Positions 8,761 to 16,660 of a stretch of 64,000 nucleotides of DNA are shown one piece after another. The position numbers and the translations under genes were made by a program. The DNA comes from Parachlamydiaceae bacterium (GTDB lineage Bacteria; Chlamydiota; Chlamydiia; Chlamydiales; Parachlamydiaceae). Every line of letters starts with the position of its first letter. Positions within the stretch are counted from its first letter, which is position 1. The stretch is from NCBI GenBank assembly GCA_013821265.1, contig JACDHD010000001.1, positions 1 through 64,000 of the forward strand, written 5' to 3'. Under the pieces are notes generated by a model. That model saw only the letters and a list, made by a program, of their open reading frames with translations. It did no database searches and was not told the DNA's origin.

Positions 8761-9684
8761 CTAAAAAAAATCCTGCATTGTCGCTAAGCTTGGGGGGGAT
8801 GCCTTGCAGAATTGTATTATCAGAAAAAATGTATCGACAATCTGGAACCATTTCCAAACAAATAGTCCTGCGACAACAAAGGGAGTAATAGCCCCAAAAA
8901 CCTCAATTGCAAAAAAAGAGATGCTGAGTGCTACTATTTCTAAAAAAGAAGAAACAAGGCTTTTAAGACACAAATTTAACATGCGTTTTTTGCATAGCTT
9001 AGCTTGATTGTTGAACTCTCGCCATTCTAAGGAAAGGTCATCTCTTTTCCTTTTAAATTGATCGATTTGAGCTCCCTTTAAATTACATTCTTTAGTAATT
9101 GTTTCATCAACAGGCTTGACATAATTTTTTCTAAATTCAATGAATCGCTTTTTTAGCTGTTGTGCTTGAAGAAGGTGCTTACTAGTAAGAATTAAGCCAC
9201 TACCTGCTTCACCATCTTCAATACCCATACAAGTTACCTCTAAGAGTAACATTTGTCCATATAAGCCATCGATTATAAGCTCTGGATACTTGAGTTTCAC
9301 AAACGCATGTGTTGCTTTCTTATGAACTTCAAAACCTTTACCTGCTTCACGAGCAACTTGAGATTCTAATTCTAAGAATTCGGCTTCAAATGCATTTTCC
9401 TCATTTTTTTGTGTATTTACAAGCCTTTTCATAGCGTCTATGTCAATTATATTTCCTTCATACAGTATGTTTGTTTCTTTAGTTAATTCATCATCATCCA
9501 AACTAAGCTTCGAGCTCCTATTTAACAAATTTTGTGCTTCTCTAATCAAATTACGTCTCTCAAAGGCATTCAAAACGGAACCGACAATGGGAGTGCACTG
9601 CAAGGCTGTTTTAATGCATGGATACAGAACTTGTGAACTGAAGGTAGAACACGAACTGAAATTCGAACTATTCAACGGTTGCAT
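8761..9684 (-). CDS. Inc-like membrane protein with long coiled-coil region, 307 aa
   Basis: Not recognised by family. The N-terminal and middle parts are charged and helical (Glu/Lys/Gln-rich, likely coiled coil about 45-230). Near residues 233-295 there is a bilobed hydrophobic hairpin (SLVSSFLEIVALSISFFAIE, then FVVAGLFVWKWFQIVDTFF). That topology of two close membrane segments with a cytosolic domain resembles chlamydial inclusion-membrane proteins, although here the lobe is C-terminal. It overlaps the upstream gene by 17 nt, so the two are probably translationally coupled. It forms a likely operon with 9668-10324 and perhaps 10363-10782. Confidence 0.65.
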   Translation of the reverse strand: MQPLNSSNFSSCSTFSSQVLYPCIKTALQCTPIVGSVLNAFERRNLIREAQNLLNRSSKLSLDDDELTKETNILYEGNIIDIDAMKRLVNTQKNEENAFEAEFLELESQVAREAGKGFEVHKKATHAFVKLKYPELIIDGLYGQMLLLEVTCMGIEDGEAGSGLILTSKHLLQAQQLKKRFIEFRKNYVKPVDETITKECNLKGAQIDQFKRKRDDLSLEWREFNNQAKLCKKRMLNLCLKSLVSSFLEIVALSISFFAIEVFGAITPFVVAGLFVWKWFQIVDTFFLIIQFCKASPPSLATMQDFF

Positions 9685-10324
9685 GAGATACCTTTGGGAT
9701 GGCCTTTTTATTAGCTGTTTCTAACACCTGCCATCGAAGAATCAACGCAGGCAAAATTACTATGTAAGAAATGTGTATGCCTATAAGAATAGCGGGGGAG
9801 GCAAAGACTTTTGCTGCTAACAAAATAATACAAATCGCGAGGCTTAGGGTGCAGCTAACCATTTGTTTTACCAGAAGACTTTGTTCTCTAAAATCCAATT
9901 TTTTACGCTGGCCGATTAAATTTTTTCCATTGGCTATAGACTCTTCGTTCTGAGCAGCTTTGCTGTCAGATACACTAGTGACAAAAGATGTAAATTTATC
10001 CACTTCCGTTAAGAGATCTGTTCTAGGAAGTGTTTCCTCTGTTATTTCGGCTGTTTCCAAATCGCCAGATCTCAACTGAACCAATTTTTCTGTTAAAACC
10101 CTTATGGATTGGGTTTCTTTGTAGAGTTCAAAGAGGACAATATCCGAGTTAGTTTTAAGCTCACTATGCAGGATCCCACTTGACTTATTTAATGCATTTT
10201 GACTTAGCACGAAATCAGTTAAGCGTTTGTCAACGTGCTTGCGACTTTGATGGATTCTGGAATATTCAATGATGCCCAAAACAGGGCAGCCTATAAATGG
10301 CATGCAAAGACTTACCGAATTCAT
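9668..10324 (-). CDS. Inc-like membrane protein, 218 aa
   Basis: Not recognised by family. It shares its plan with the following gene: a short hydrophobic start (MNSVSLCMPFIGCPVLGIIE), a charged helical middle, and a C-terminal pair of hydrophobic segments at about 155-205 (CTLSLAICIILLAAKVFA and ISYIVILPALILRW). The N-terminal CxPxxGxxxGxxE-type stretch is mirrored in the 307-aa neighbour (CTPIVGSVLNAFERR), so the two are probably diverged duplicates. AGGAG lies 5 nt before the ATG. The 3' end overlaps the next gene by 17 nt. Localisation to the inclusion membrane is inference from topology. Confidence 0.65.
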   Translation of the reverse strand: MNSVSLCMPFIGCPVLGIIEYSRIHQSRKHVDKRLTDFVLSQNALNKSSGILHSELKTNSDIVLFELYKETQSIRVLTEKLVQLRSGDLETAEITEETLPRTDLLTEVDKFTSFVTSVSDSKAAQNEESIANGKNLIGQRKKLDFREQSLLVKQMVSCTLSLAICIILLAAKVFASPAILIGIHISYIVILPALILRWQVLETANKKAIPKVSHATVE

Positions 10325-10362
10325 AGCGGCTCCTGTTTTGTTTTATGGTCTGATAATTCATG

Positions 10363-10782
10363 TTATGTTGTATAGAGTCGTGCTCTTCTTACAATCGTGA
10401 GGGATTGAATTGCTACCCCTAAACTTTTCGCACAATCTCCCTGACGTTCTATCCCTCTGCCTGCATTTTTGGCAGCTTTTTTGATACCTGTAAGAGTAAG
10501 AGAAATTTCAATTCCACAATTCCCCTGAACTAGGTCCACTTTAGATCGCATTTGATATCCATATGTAAAGAAAGCAGAAGCAGGCACAAGCACAAGAAAA
10601 CCAACAGTAGTTCCTGCTACTATAGTTATAATTCCCACAACAGCAGCCACTACCATAGCTTTCTGTGCGACTTTTCCAATATAATCTGGCGAGCTTTGCT
10701 GTGTATAGTATAAAAAGTTACCTGTGCTTAAAACTCTGCATGTATCAACAACTGCATTAAAATGATCATTAATATCTGTCAT
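10363..10782 (-). CDS. Small membrane protein, 139 aa
   Basis: Unrecognised. One long hydrophobic block at about 38-75 (AMVVAAVVGIITIVAGTTVG, then FLVLVPASAFFTYGY) is long enough for two membrane passes, with soluble ends. GGAG lies 7 nt before the ATG. It lies 38 bp upstream of the 218-aa Inc-like gene in the same orientation, so all three minus-strand genes 10782-8761 may be one transcription unit. The bilobed block again recalls Inc proteins, but no signature motif is known that could confirm this. Confidence 0.6.
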   Translation of the reverse strand: MTDINDHFNAVVDTCRVLSTGNFLYYTQQSSPDYIGKVAQKAMVVAAVVGIITIVAGTTVGFLVLVPASAFFTYGYQMRSKVDLVQGNCGIEISLTLTGIKKAAKNAGRGIERQGDCAKSLGVAIQSLTIVRRARLYTT

Positions 10783-11190
10783 AAAAAATCTCCGTTTTGT
10801 TAGTAATGTGGAAGATTATATATATAAGCAATCAATTGTGCAAGTGATTTTTCTGAATATTTTTTTATTTCTTTAGCTTTTTTATATTGTCGTTAGCAGT
10901 TTCTGAATGTATGATATAAAAATCACTCCAACGATACCAGGTGTATATGTTTATGTTCAGGTGCTCACCCCAGGCCGTTCTCGGCCTGAAGGTAACCAGG
11001 GCGTCTCGCCCTGCAAAGCCAGGCCGTTCTCGGCCTGCCAGACAAAGACCAGATCAGCCGCGGGTCGGTCCCATACTATGGTGAACATGTACCCAGCTTG
11101 TCACTTCAATTTAATAAATCAAAAAACAGCATGACATTAATTTCTAAATTTAGTATGTTTGTTTCTTTTAAATCCACACAGGAGAAAAAT
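10783..11190. repeat. Gene-free stretch with repeat family C
   Basis: A 400-bp gap between divergent genes. At about 10970-11040 it holds repeat family C: CAGGCCGTTCTCGGCCTG, then a GCGTCTCGCCCTGCAAA block, then the first unit again. Relatives occur at 47316-47360, 55305-55400, 60776-60863 and 61995-62180. The remainder is AT-rich promoter-like DNA without a clear gene. Confidence 0.75.
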
Positions 11191-11715
11191 ATGAGTATGT
11201 CCGTAATATGTCCTAGACCAGTAAGAGATATCGCTTTTGGCCCTACAAACATTAAAGCATCAGTCCAAACCGTACGCGACACAGCAGCATCATCTCAGAC
11301 TGGAAATGCTGTCATCGGTATTTTTGGTGGTGCTGGAATCACTCACCCCCCTGCACAAAAAATGATTGCTAGCAGCATTCGCACTGGCTTTGCTGTCCTA
11401 GGTGCTGTTGCTCTTCTTAGCGGAGCATCGCCACTAGTAACTGCAACGTTGGGAGCACTTTTATCTGCTCCGGCTACTGTCATTGTTATGGGTTCTGCCG
11501 CGGCTGTCTACGGCCTAACTAGTATTATTGCAGCTTTGGCATCAGGTTCCTTCCAAGCATTAGCGACTGGACTCATCTTGCTTGGCGCTGGATGGTATGT
11601 ATTAGAGCATCACGATGCAAAAGAAATAAATATTGGAGTGTTAGAAAAGTTTATCGTACAACCAGCGGTCGACAAACACACTAAAGCAGTGTTACAATAC
11701 TTTACAAAACAATAA
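11191..11715 (+). CDS. Hydrophobic Inc-like protein, 174 aa
   Basis: Unrecognised. The start is placed at the ATG preceded by AGGAG with a 6-nt spacer (MSMSVICPRP...), not at an in-frame ATG 93 nt further upstream that has no Shine-Dalgarno. Residues about 64-140 are almost continuously hydrophobic (FAVLGAVALLSGASPLVTAT..., then VIVMGSAAAVYGLTSIIAAL, then ALATGLILLGAGWYVLE). This would give three to four membrane passes or two bilobed hairpins, followed by a short charged tail. An inverted-repeat hairpin at 11726-11759 follows the stop by 10 nt. Likely an inclusion or inner-membrane protein. Confidence 0.65.
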   Translation: MSMSVICPRPVRDIAFGPTNIKASVQTVRDTAASSQTGNAVIGIFGGAGITHPPAQKMIASSIRTGFAVLGAVALLSGASPLVTATLGALLSAPATVIVMGSAAAVYGLTSIIAALASGSFQALATGLILLGAGWYVLEHHDAKEINIGVLEKFIVQPAVDKHTKAVLQYFTKQ

Positions 11716-11725
11716 ATTTCCATAA

Positions 11726-11759
11726 GAAGCAAGTGGTGCTACCAAACATCACTTGCTTC
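11726..11759. terminator. Hairpin GAAGCAAGTG/CACTTGCTTC
   Basis: A perfect inverted repeat (GAAGCAAGTG ... CACTTGCTTC arms around a 14-nt loop) 10 nt after the stop of the 174-aa gene. The same hairpin recurs at 15203-15236, beyond the stop of the 154-aa minus-strand gene. The T-run after it is weak (CATTCTTATTT), so termination strength is uncertain. It forms the left end of a duplicated segment. Confidence 0.6.
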
Positions 11760-11961
11760 CATTCTTATTTAAAAATTAGCTAACCACACCTGGTTTGACT
11801 CCTGCAGCAACACCCCTAGTAATGCTAGCAGAATGGGCTTTTCTTTCCCCTGTTCCTGTTGCTGCCCTTGTTGAGGCGCATTTAAATGCAAAAGGAATTT
11901 TCGCATCCTTGCCGATGAAACAACAATTTGCGAGTTTTCATCAAATTGAATGAATAAGCCC
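11726..11961 (-). pseudogene. Truncated, frameshifted copy of the 154-aa membrane protein gene (3' end only)
   Basis: This 236-bp segment is a near-identical copy of 15203-15440, which contains the hairpin and the last ~60 codons of the intact gene at 15254-15718. The stop codon corresponds to 11776-11778. The copy lacks the 5' two-thirds of the gene and has four Cs where the intact copy has five (TTTCCCCTG versus TTTCCCCCTG), a frameshift. Homology stops abruptly at AAGCCC near 11961. It is a decayed duplicate left on the other side of the 1008-aa BTB gene. Confidence 0.88.
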
Positions 11962-12040
11962 TTAGACGAATGTTAATTTTATTCACTTTTTATTTCGATT
12001 TGATTACAATGCTTTAAAAAAATGCAAAGGAGTCACGCCA

Positions 12041-15000
12041 ATGTTCACAATCGATACAACATTTAAGACACAGCAAGATTTCAATGAACGAGCAGGAAAA
12101 GTATTAGATAGCTTGGCACATGGGGCATCACTCTTAATCGATACGGACGGTAAAATTTCCAGTGTCAGTACGTCTGTGGAAGGGATCTCTAAAGATTTAC
12201 TCAATAACACACGTGCCGCTTTTGTCACATTTTTAGAACGAAACTCTAGCTTCTTAGAGCAATACGAAAAATATGTAAAGGTTTTAGGGGAAAATTGGAC
12301 TGAGAGAAGTGCTGCTATTGGTTCTAGAATGCAGTTGCTTTGCGGCTCCAATACGCATACAAAGCTTCTTAGAACAGTGCTACAAACACCATTGCCAAAG
12401 AGTATAACATTGGCAGCACGTCAACACACAGAGTCAATGGATGTGACTTTTGTAACAGCAGACAAACAAACAATTCGCGCACATTCTGCTGTTTTACAAC
12501 AATCAAATTATTTTAAAGCTCTTTTTGAAGATGTTGAGGGACGCAATTCAATCCCCTTGTCGGAATGTACGAAACAGGAAATGGAAGAGGTTTTAGATTT
12601 CCGATATACAGGTCATATTCAAGATGTATCTATTGAAAAATTATTAAATTTATTGCGTATAGCACATCATTTTGAACTTGATGATCTGACAGAACGCTGT
12701 AAAGCCATATTAGATTCAATCCTAATCTCTTTACCCCCGAGTGTTATTCCAATTCTTCTTGTATATGCAAAAATTAATAGAGATTCTCCTGATGTCAGAA
12801 CACTACTCTTGCACCGATTTAATAATTACGCACGTTGGGGAGATTTAAGCCAACTGACATCTAAAGAACGTGAGCTATTGCATGACTTTTGTGGGGCTAC
12901 AACTATAAAAAATTCTTATGAAAACGTTAAAACAACCCCTGAGGAATTAATTGCTTGTGCAAATTGCTATTTAAGAGGAATAGGAACAAAACAGAATCTA
13001 ACCATTGCCTTTAATCTTATAATATTAGCTTTTCAAAAATCTAACGATATATTTAAAAAAAAATATCCTAATGAAAAAGAAGTCGAATTTTATTTGCCCG
13101 CTGTTCAGCTTGGAATGGAAATGTTGGAGACCCTAAGCTTGAACGTCTCAGCTGAAGTTAGCAACACTATGCGTAAAGCATGGAGGAAAGCCCACAAAAT
13201 TCCTGACGGTGATGGAGCAGCACAAGCAAAAGCTTTCAAGCAACAAGGTGATATTTCAGGCATCACTTTATTGGGTGATCATTTTTTACAGACAAAGCCC
13301 GAGCTAGCAATGAAGTACTATGAGATGGCCGCAACTTACGGCGATAGCGTCGCTAGTTATAAGCTAGGACAATGTTATAGACACGGTACTGGAGTAAAGC
13401 AAGACTTAGAAAAAACATTTGAATGGTATAAACGTTCCGCAATTCAAGGAAATGTAAAAGGGATGTTCTTTCTTATGTGCTGTTATTCTAAGGGAATGGG
13501 TACTCAAAAAAACGCCGGACAAGCAAAAATTCTGGCAAAACAGATCTTAGAAATAGGCGTTGAGACATTAGATATACCCAATAAAAGAAGATATGAATTC
13601 AGTGTAATGGATGAAATTATTGTTTGCTTGGAGCGTGATGATAAAGAAGATTCAACGCAAAATGGAATGGTGACGTCTTTCGCCTATCTAAAGATGCTAC
13701 ACACTCGCCAACATACTGAAGAAATGTTAGTAGAATTAGTAAAAATACTTCGAGATGCCTGCTTCGAAATGCGAGATACAAGAGCTCAGGTTTTGCGTTT
13801 GGATGAGCCTACAATGGATTGTGAGATTGTAAATCACCAAGGCGAGAGCGTACCGGTGCACGGATTTATAGCAGGAATAATTGAAAGCAAAGAGTTGCAT
13901 GCATCAATCGTTAAAAAAGGGACGAAGGGTGCAGGTGTTAATCTGACTACAGAACAAATTCGTCAGGTTCTTGATTTTGTTTATAACGGGACAATTACAA
14001 ACCTATCACCCGATCAAATGATGACCTTACATGATGCTGTAAAGGTCATGCTACCCACATTAGTCACCTATTGTCAGCAGCGTATTAAGCAAATATTATA
14101 CGACAAACCAATGGATTGCTTTGACATGATGTTAACCTATTGGGGACATTCACAGCGCTCTTTAGCAATAGAGATTTTACTTTTGGAAAAATTTATTGAA
14201 ACAGTTGAATGGGCGTCAATTGCTTATTCACATCCACAAGCACAAGACTTGTATAAAATGTGTATTTCTAATCAAGAGCATCCTAGATACGTTTTAGCTG
14301 CAGCAAGCTGCTTATATGTTGGTTGGGGTGTACCAAAAGACCAAAACAAAGCGATTACGATAATTGCCCCATTTGTGAAGGGAGACTATAGGGCAAGGTT
14401 TTATTATTACAAGTGGCAAAGAGAACATGGACTTTCTTTGAAAGAGGATGGCATTCAAGAGGCTATTCAAGAAAAATATGGACCAGCTCTTTGTGGGGAT
14501 GAATCACAAATAGTTCTTTCAAAAAAGCAATCCTACCAGTTAGCTGCATTGCAAGGATTTGGGTTGGGAAATTATATGTTAGGACAATGTGAGCTACATA
14601 TTGGAAATCGTGAACAATTTTTTCAAAATATGAAGATTGCTGGCGAAAAAGGATTTTTTCAAGCACATTTTGCCTTATACGAAGCTCATCAGAAAGAAAT
14701 TGTTCACGAGCCTCAGTTAAGAGTATCCTATAATTACTGCCAATTATTAGAGAGTGCAGGTATAGCATGGAATATTGCAAAAATTTACGCATATGGATTT
14801 GGGATAAAACGATCTACCCCTCTTGCTCGAAATCTTGCTTCCCGAGCATTAGTACTTGGACAATTAGACGATGAGAATACAGAAGAAGCTATTGCTTTTC
14901 TTGCATCTTCAAAGGAAGCCGAAGGTTTTGATATGATGGAGGAAAAAATGGAAAACTCACAAGCAGGCACACAGGAAGAGAAAGATCAAGTAATCGAAGA

Positions 15001-15067
15001 AGCCATAAAAATGATTTGTGCTGAAGAGAATAAGGAGGAGTTAGCTGCAGCTTGTATTTGTTCCTAA
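12041..15067 (+). CDS. Double-BTB, Sel1-repeat eukaryotic-like protein, 1008 aa
   Basis: It contains an intact BTB/POZ domain near residues 130-230 (MDVTFVTADKQTIRAHSAVL, then FKALFEDVE, LDFRYTGHI, AHHFELDDLTERCKAIL). Sel1-like repeats follow near 405-505 (SYKLGQCYRHGTGVKQDLEK) and a second BTB near 587-690 (MDCEIVNHQGESVPVHGFIA, LDFVYNGTI). More Sel1-like units run to about 960. The tail is acidic. AAGGAG lies 8 nt before the ATG. BTB domains commonly recruit cullin-3 ligases in eukaryotes, so a role in subverting host ubiquitination is plausible but inferred. It is a paralog of 4200-7478, with the better preserved first BTB. It sits between two copies of a duplicated 240-bp segment (11726-11961, 15203-15440). 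Confidence 0.88.
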   Translation: MFTIDTTFKTQQDFNERAGKVLDSLAHGASLLIDTDGKISSVSTSVEGISKDLLNNTRAAFVTFLERNSSFLEQYEKYVKVLGENWTERSAAIGSRMQLLCGSNTHTKLLRTVLQTPLPKSITLAARQHTESMDVTFVTADKQTIRAHSAVLQQSNYFKALFEDVEGRNSIPLSECTKQEMEEVLDFRYTGHIQDVSIEKLLNLLRIAHHFELDDLTERCKAILDSILISLPPSVIPILLVYAKINRDSPDVRTLLLHRFNNYARWGDLSQLTSKERELLHDFCGATTIKNSYENVKTTPEELIACANCYLRGIGTKQNLTIAFNLIILAFQKSNDIFKKKYPNEKEVEFYLPAVQLGMEMLETLSLNVSAEVSNTMRKAWRKAHKIPDGDGAAQAKAFKQQGDISGITLLGDHFLQTKPELAMKYYEMAATYGDSVASYKLGQCYRHGTGVKQDLEKTFEWYKRSAIQGNVKGMFFLMCCYSKGMGTQKNAGQAKILAKQILEIGVETLDIPNKRRYEFSVMDEIIVCLERDDKEDSTQNGMVTSFAYLKMLHTRQHTEEMLVELVKILRDACFEMRDTRAQVLRLDEPTMDCEIVNHQGESVPVHGFIAGIIESKELHASIVKKGTKGAGVNLTTEQIRQVLDFVYNGTITNLSPDQMMTLHDAVKVMLPTLVTYCQQRIKQILYDKPMDCFDMMLTYWGHSQRSLAIEILLLEKFIETVEWASIAYSHPQAQDLYKMCISNQEHPRYVLAAASCLYVGWGVPKDQNKAITIIAPFVKGDYRARFYYYKWQREHGLSLKEDGIQEAIQEKYGPALCGDESQIVLSKKQSYQLAALQGFGLGNYMLGQCELHIGNREQFFQNMKIAGEKGFFQAHFALYEAHQKEIVHEPQLRVSYNYCQLLESAGIAWNIAKIYAYGFGIKRSTPLARNLASRALVLGQLDDENTEEAIAFLASSKEAEGFDMMEEKMENSQAGTQEEKDQVIEEAIKMICAEENKEELAAACICS

Positions 15068-15202
15068 TGCTGGACTTTGCACATTTATAAACCGCGAAGC
15101 GGTAAAGAGCCACGCCAGTGGCGCCAGTGGTCATGGGTGATCGAACGCAGCGAGAGAACCCATGGAAAATGCCCCCTAAATCTAAGCCACAACGTGGCGA
15201 CA

Positions 15203-15440
15203 GAAGCAAGTGGTGCTACCAAACATCACTTGCTTCAATTTCTTATTTTAAAATTAGCTAACCACACCTGGTTTGACTCCTGCAGCAACACCCCTAGTAA
15301 TACTAGCAGAATGGGCTTTTCTTTCCCCCTGTTCCTGTTGCTGCCCTTGTTGAGGCGCATTTAAGTGCAAAAGGAATTTTCGCATCCTTGCCGGTGAAAC
15401 AACAATTTGCGAGTTTTCATCAAACTGAATGAATAAGCCC
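15203..15440. repeat. Direct repeat flanking the BTB gene, copy 2 (parental)
   Basis: This segment matches 11726-11961 at all but a handful of positions, in the same orientation, and includes the hairpin and the 3' third of the 154-aa gene. It is the parental copy because the reading frame is intact here. The two copies sit about 3.5 kb apart around the 1008-aa BTB gene. Confidence 0.88.
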
Positions 15441-15718
15441 CTATTAGATTGATGTGTTAAATGAATAGCTGTAAAACCCGCAGCCACTAATGCTACAGTG
15501 GCATTAAAGACAATCCAACAAATAGCCATGACTAGAGTAACTTTGCCGATCGTGCTGCGTAACATTTCCGCATTCATGTTGTTGTAATTTCGATGGGATT
15601 CTGAAGCATATCTCCACGTTTCATTAAACACGCGATGCATATGGATCATAACTTGAGCACCTATTGTAACTGCAGGTTCATTTTGTCCAGGCGCTTGTGC
15701 TGCCATAGCTGGTTCCAT
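15254..15718 (-). CDS. Membrane protein of unknown function, 154 aa
   Basis: Unrecognised. A single long hydrophobic block near residues 57-88 (VTLVMAICWIVFNATVALVA, then AGFTAIHL) could make one or two membrane passes. The C-terminal tail is soluble, Gln-rich (APQQGQQQEQGER) and ends in SITRGVAAGVKPGVVS. The 3' third exists a second time as a broken copy at 11726-11961. It lies 7 bp downstream of the MESH1-like hydrolase gene on the same strand, so both are probably cotranscribed. Inc-like topology is possible. Confidence 0.65.
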   Translation of the reverse strand: MEPAMAAQAPGQNEPAVTIGAQVMIHMHRVFNETWRYASESHRNYNNMNAEMLRSTIGKVTLVMAICWIVFNATVALVAAGFTAIHLTHQSNRGLFIQFDENSQIVVSPARMRKFLLHLNAPQQGQQQEQGERKAHSASITRGVAAGVKPGVVS

Positions 15719-15725
15719 AAAGGTC

Positions 15726-16526
15726 CTATTGTGTAGTTTTCTTGGTCTGATAATTTTTAACGACTGTATCTATTGCATTTTTTAAAGGAGCATTTACCCA
15801 TGGCAAATGATCTGTGACTTGCTTTCCCCATTCGATATAGGCATCTTGTCGCGCTTTATCCCAATCTGGTGGTGGATTCGTTGCCACGTTAGTCATATTG
15901 TATAATTTGTCGGCTAATTTAATTTGAGCTGCCCCTGCAGATTTGTGTGAGGCGTGTTCTACTTGCAAACGCTTTCTATCGGCTTGCAAAAGACTTTTGT
16001 CATCTGTCACTTCGCGAACAAATCCTTCGACACGTGATCCGAAAAGCGATTTTAGCATTTCAAATGTTGTCTCAGTGTCTTCGACAGTATCATGTAGAAG
16101 AGCTCCGATGATCACATCAGGGTCTCTAACATGTCCTAGGTTAACTAAGGACTCTGCAACGCCTATGGGATGGATGACATATGGAGTTTGTGTGGTATCC
16201 TTGCGCGTTTGTTTGCGATGCTGAGCAGATGCAAAGATGGTTGCGTCGATGATGCGATGCACATCGCTTGACACTAGGCCCTCCCCTGCCACATAGATCT
16301 GTTGAACAGATTTTGAGAAGGAATCAAATTGTTGCATGACTGCAGGATGGTCTTTGACTAGGCTTTGGAGGATTTTGCGTGCGCGAAGAAAGTGGTCAGC
16401 GATTTCCTGTTTTGCGTCAGCTTGTTGTGTTTTCCATGTAATTTGATGCGGTATGGTATCGTCTGCATATGTAACGCCAAAAATAATTAGTAACAGTGTA
16501 GTGAATAATTGAGATGTTCTTTTCAT
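15726..16526 (-). CDS. MESH1/SpoT-type HD hydrolase with an export signal
   Basis: An HD-superfamily hydrolase closest in pattern to the small alarmone hydrolases MESH1/HDDC3, which remove the 3'-pyrophosphate of ppGpp and in animals also act on NADPH. The metal and substrate motifs are complete: RKQTRKDTTQTPYVIHPIGV (His119), LLHDTVEDT (His145, Asp146, Glu149, Asp150), VTDDKSLLQADRKRLQVEHA and IKLADKLYNM (Asp206). There is no synthetase, TGS or ACT domain. Unlike cytosolic family members it begins with a signal peptide (KRTSQLFTTLLLIIFGVTYA, cleavage near A21-D22) and about 80 extra residues before the HD domain. It is divergent from another exported nucleotide-binding-type protein at 16661. 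Whether it acts in the periplasm or in the host is not known. Confidence 0.9.
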   Translation of the reverse strand: MKRTSQLFTTLLLIIFGVTYADDTIPHQITWKTQQADAKQEIADHFLRARKILQSLVKDHPAVMQQFDSFSKSVQQIYVAGEGLVSSDVHRIIDATIFASAQHRKQTRKDTTQTPYVIHPIGVAESLVNLGHVRDPDVIIGALLHDTVEDTETTFEMLKSLFGSRVEGFVREVTDDKSLLQADRKRLQVEHASHKSAGAAQIKLADKLYNMTNVATNPPPDWDKARQDAYIEWGKQVTDHLPWVNAPLKNAIDTVVKNYQTKKTTQ

Positions 16527-16660
16527 AGAGCCTCATAGTTTTTTGATTTGTACTTTAGCAGAACAATATTTTAATTACAGCAAAATTTGTATTGGATTCT
16601 TTGTCCAATTCTTGATAAATTATGATTCCATTATCTGAAACAAATGACTGGAGGATGCAA

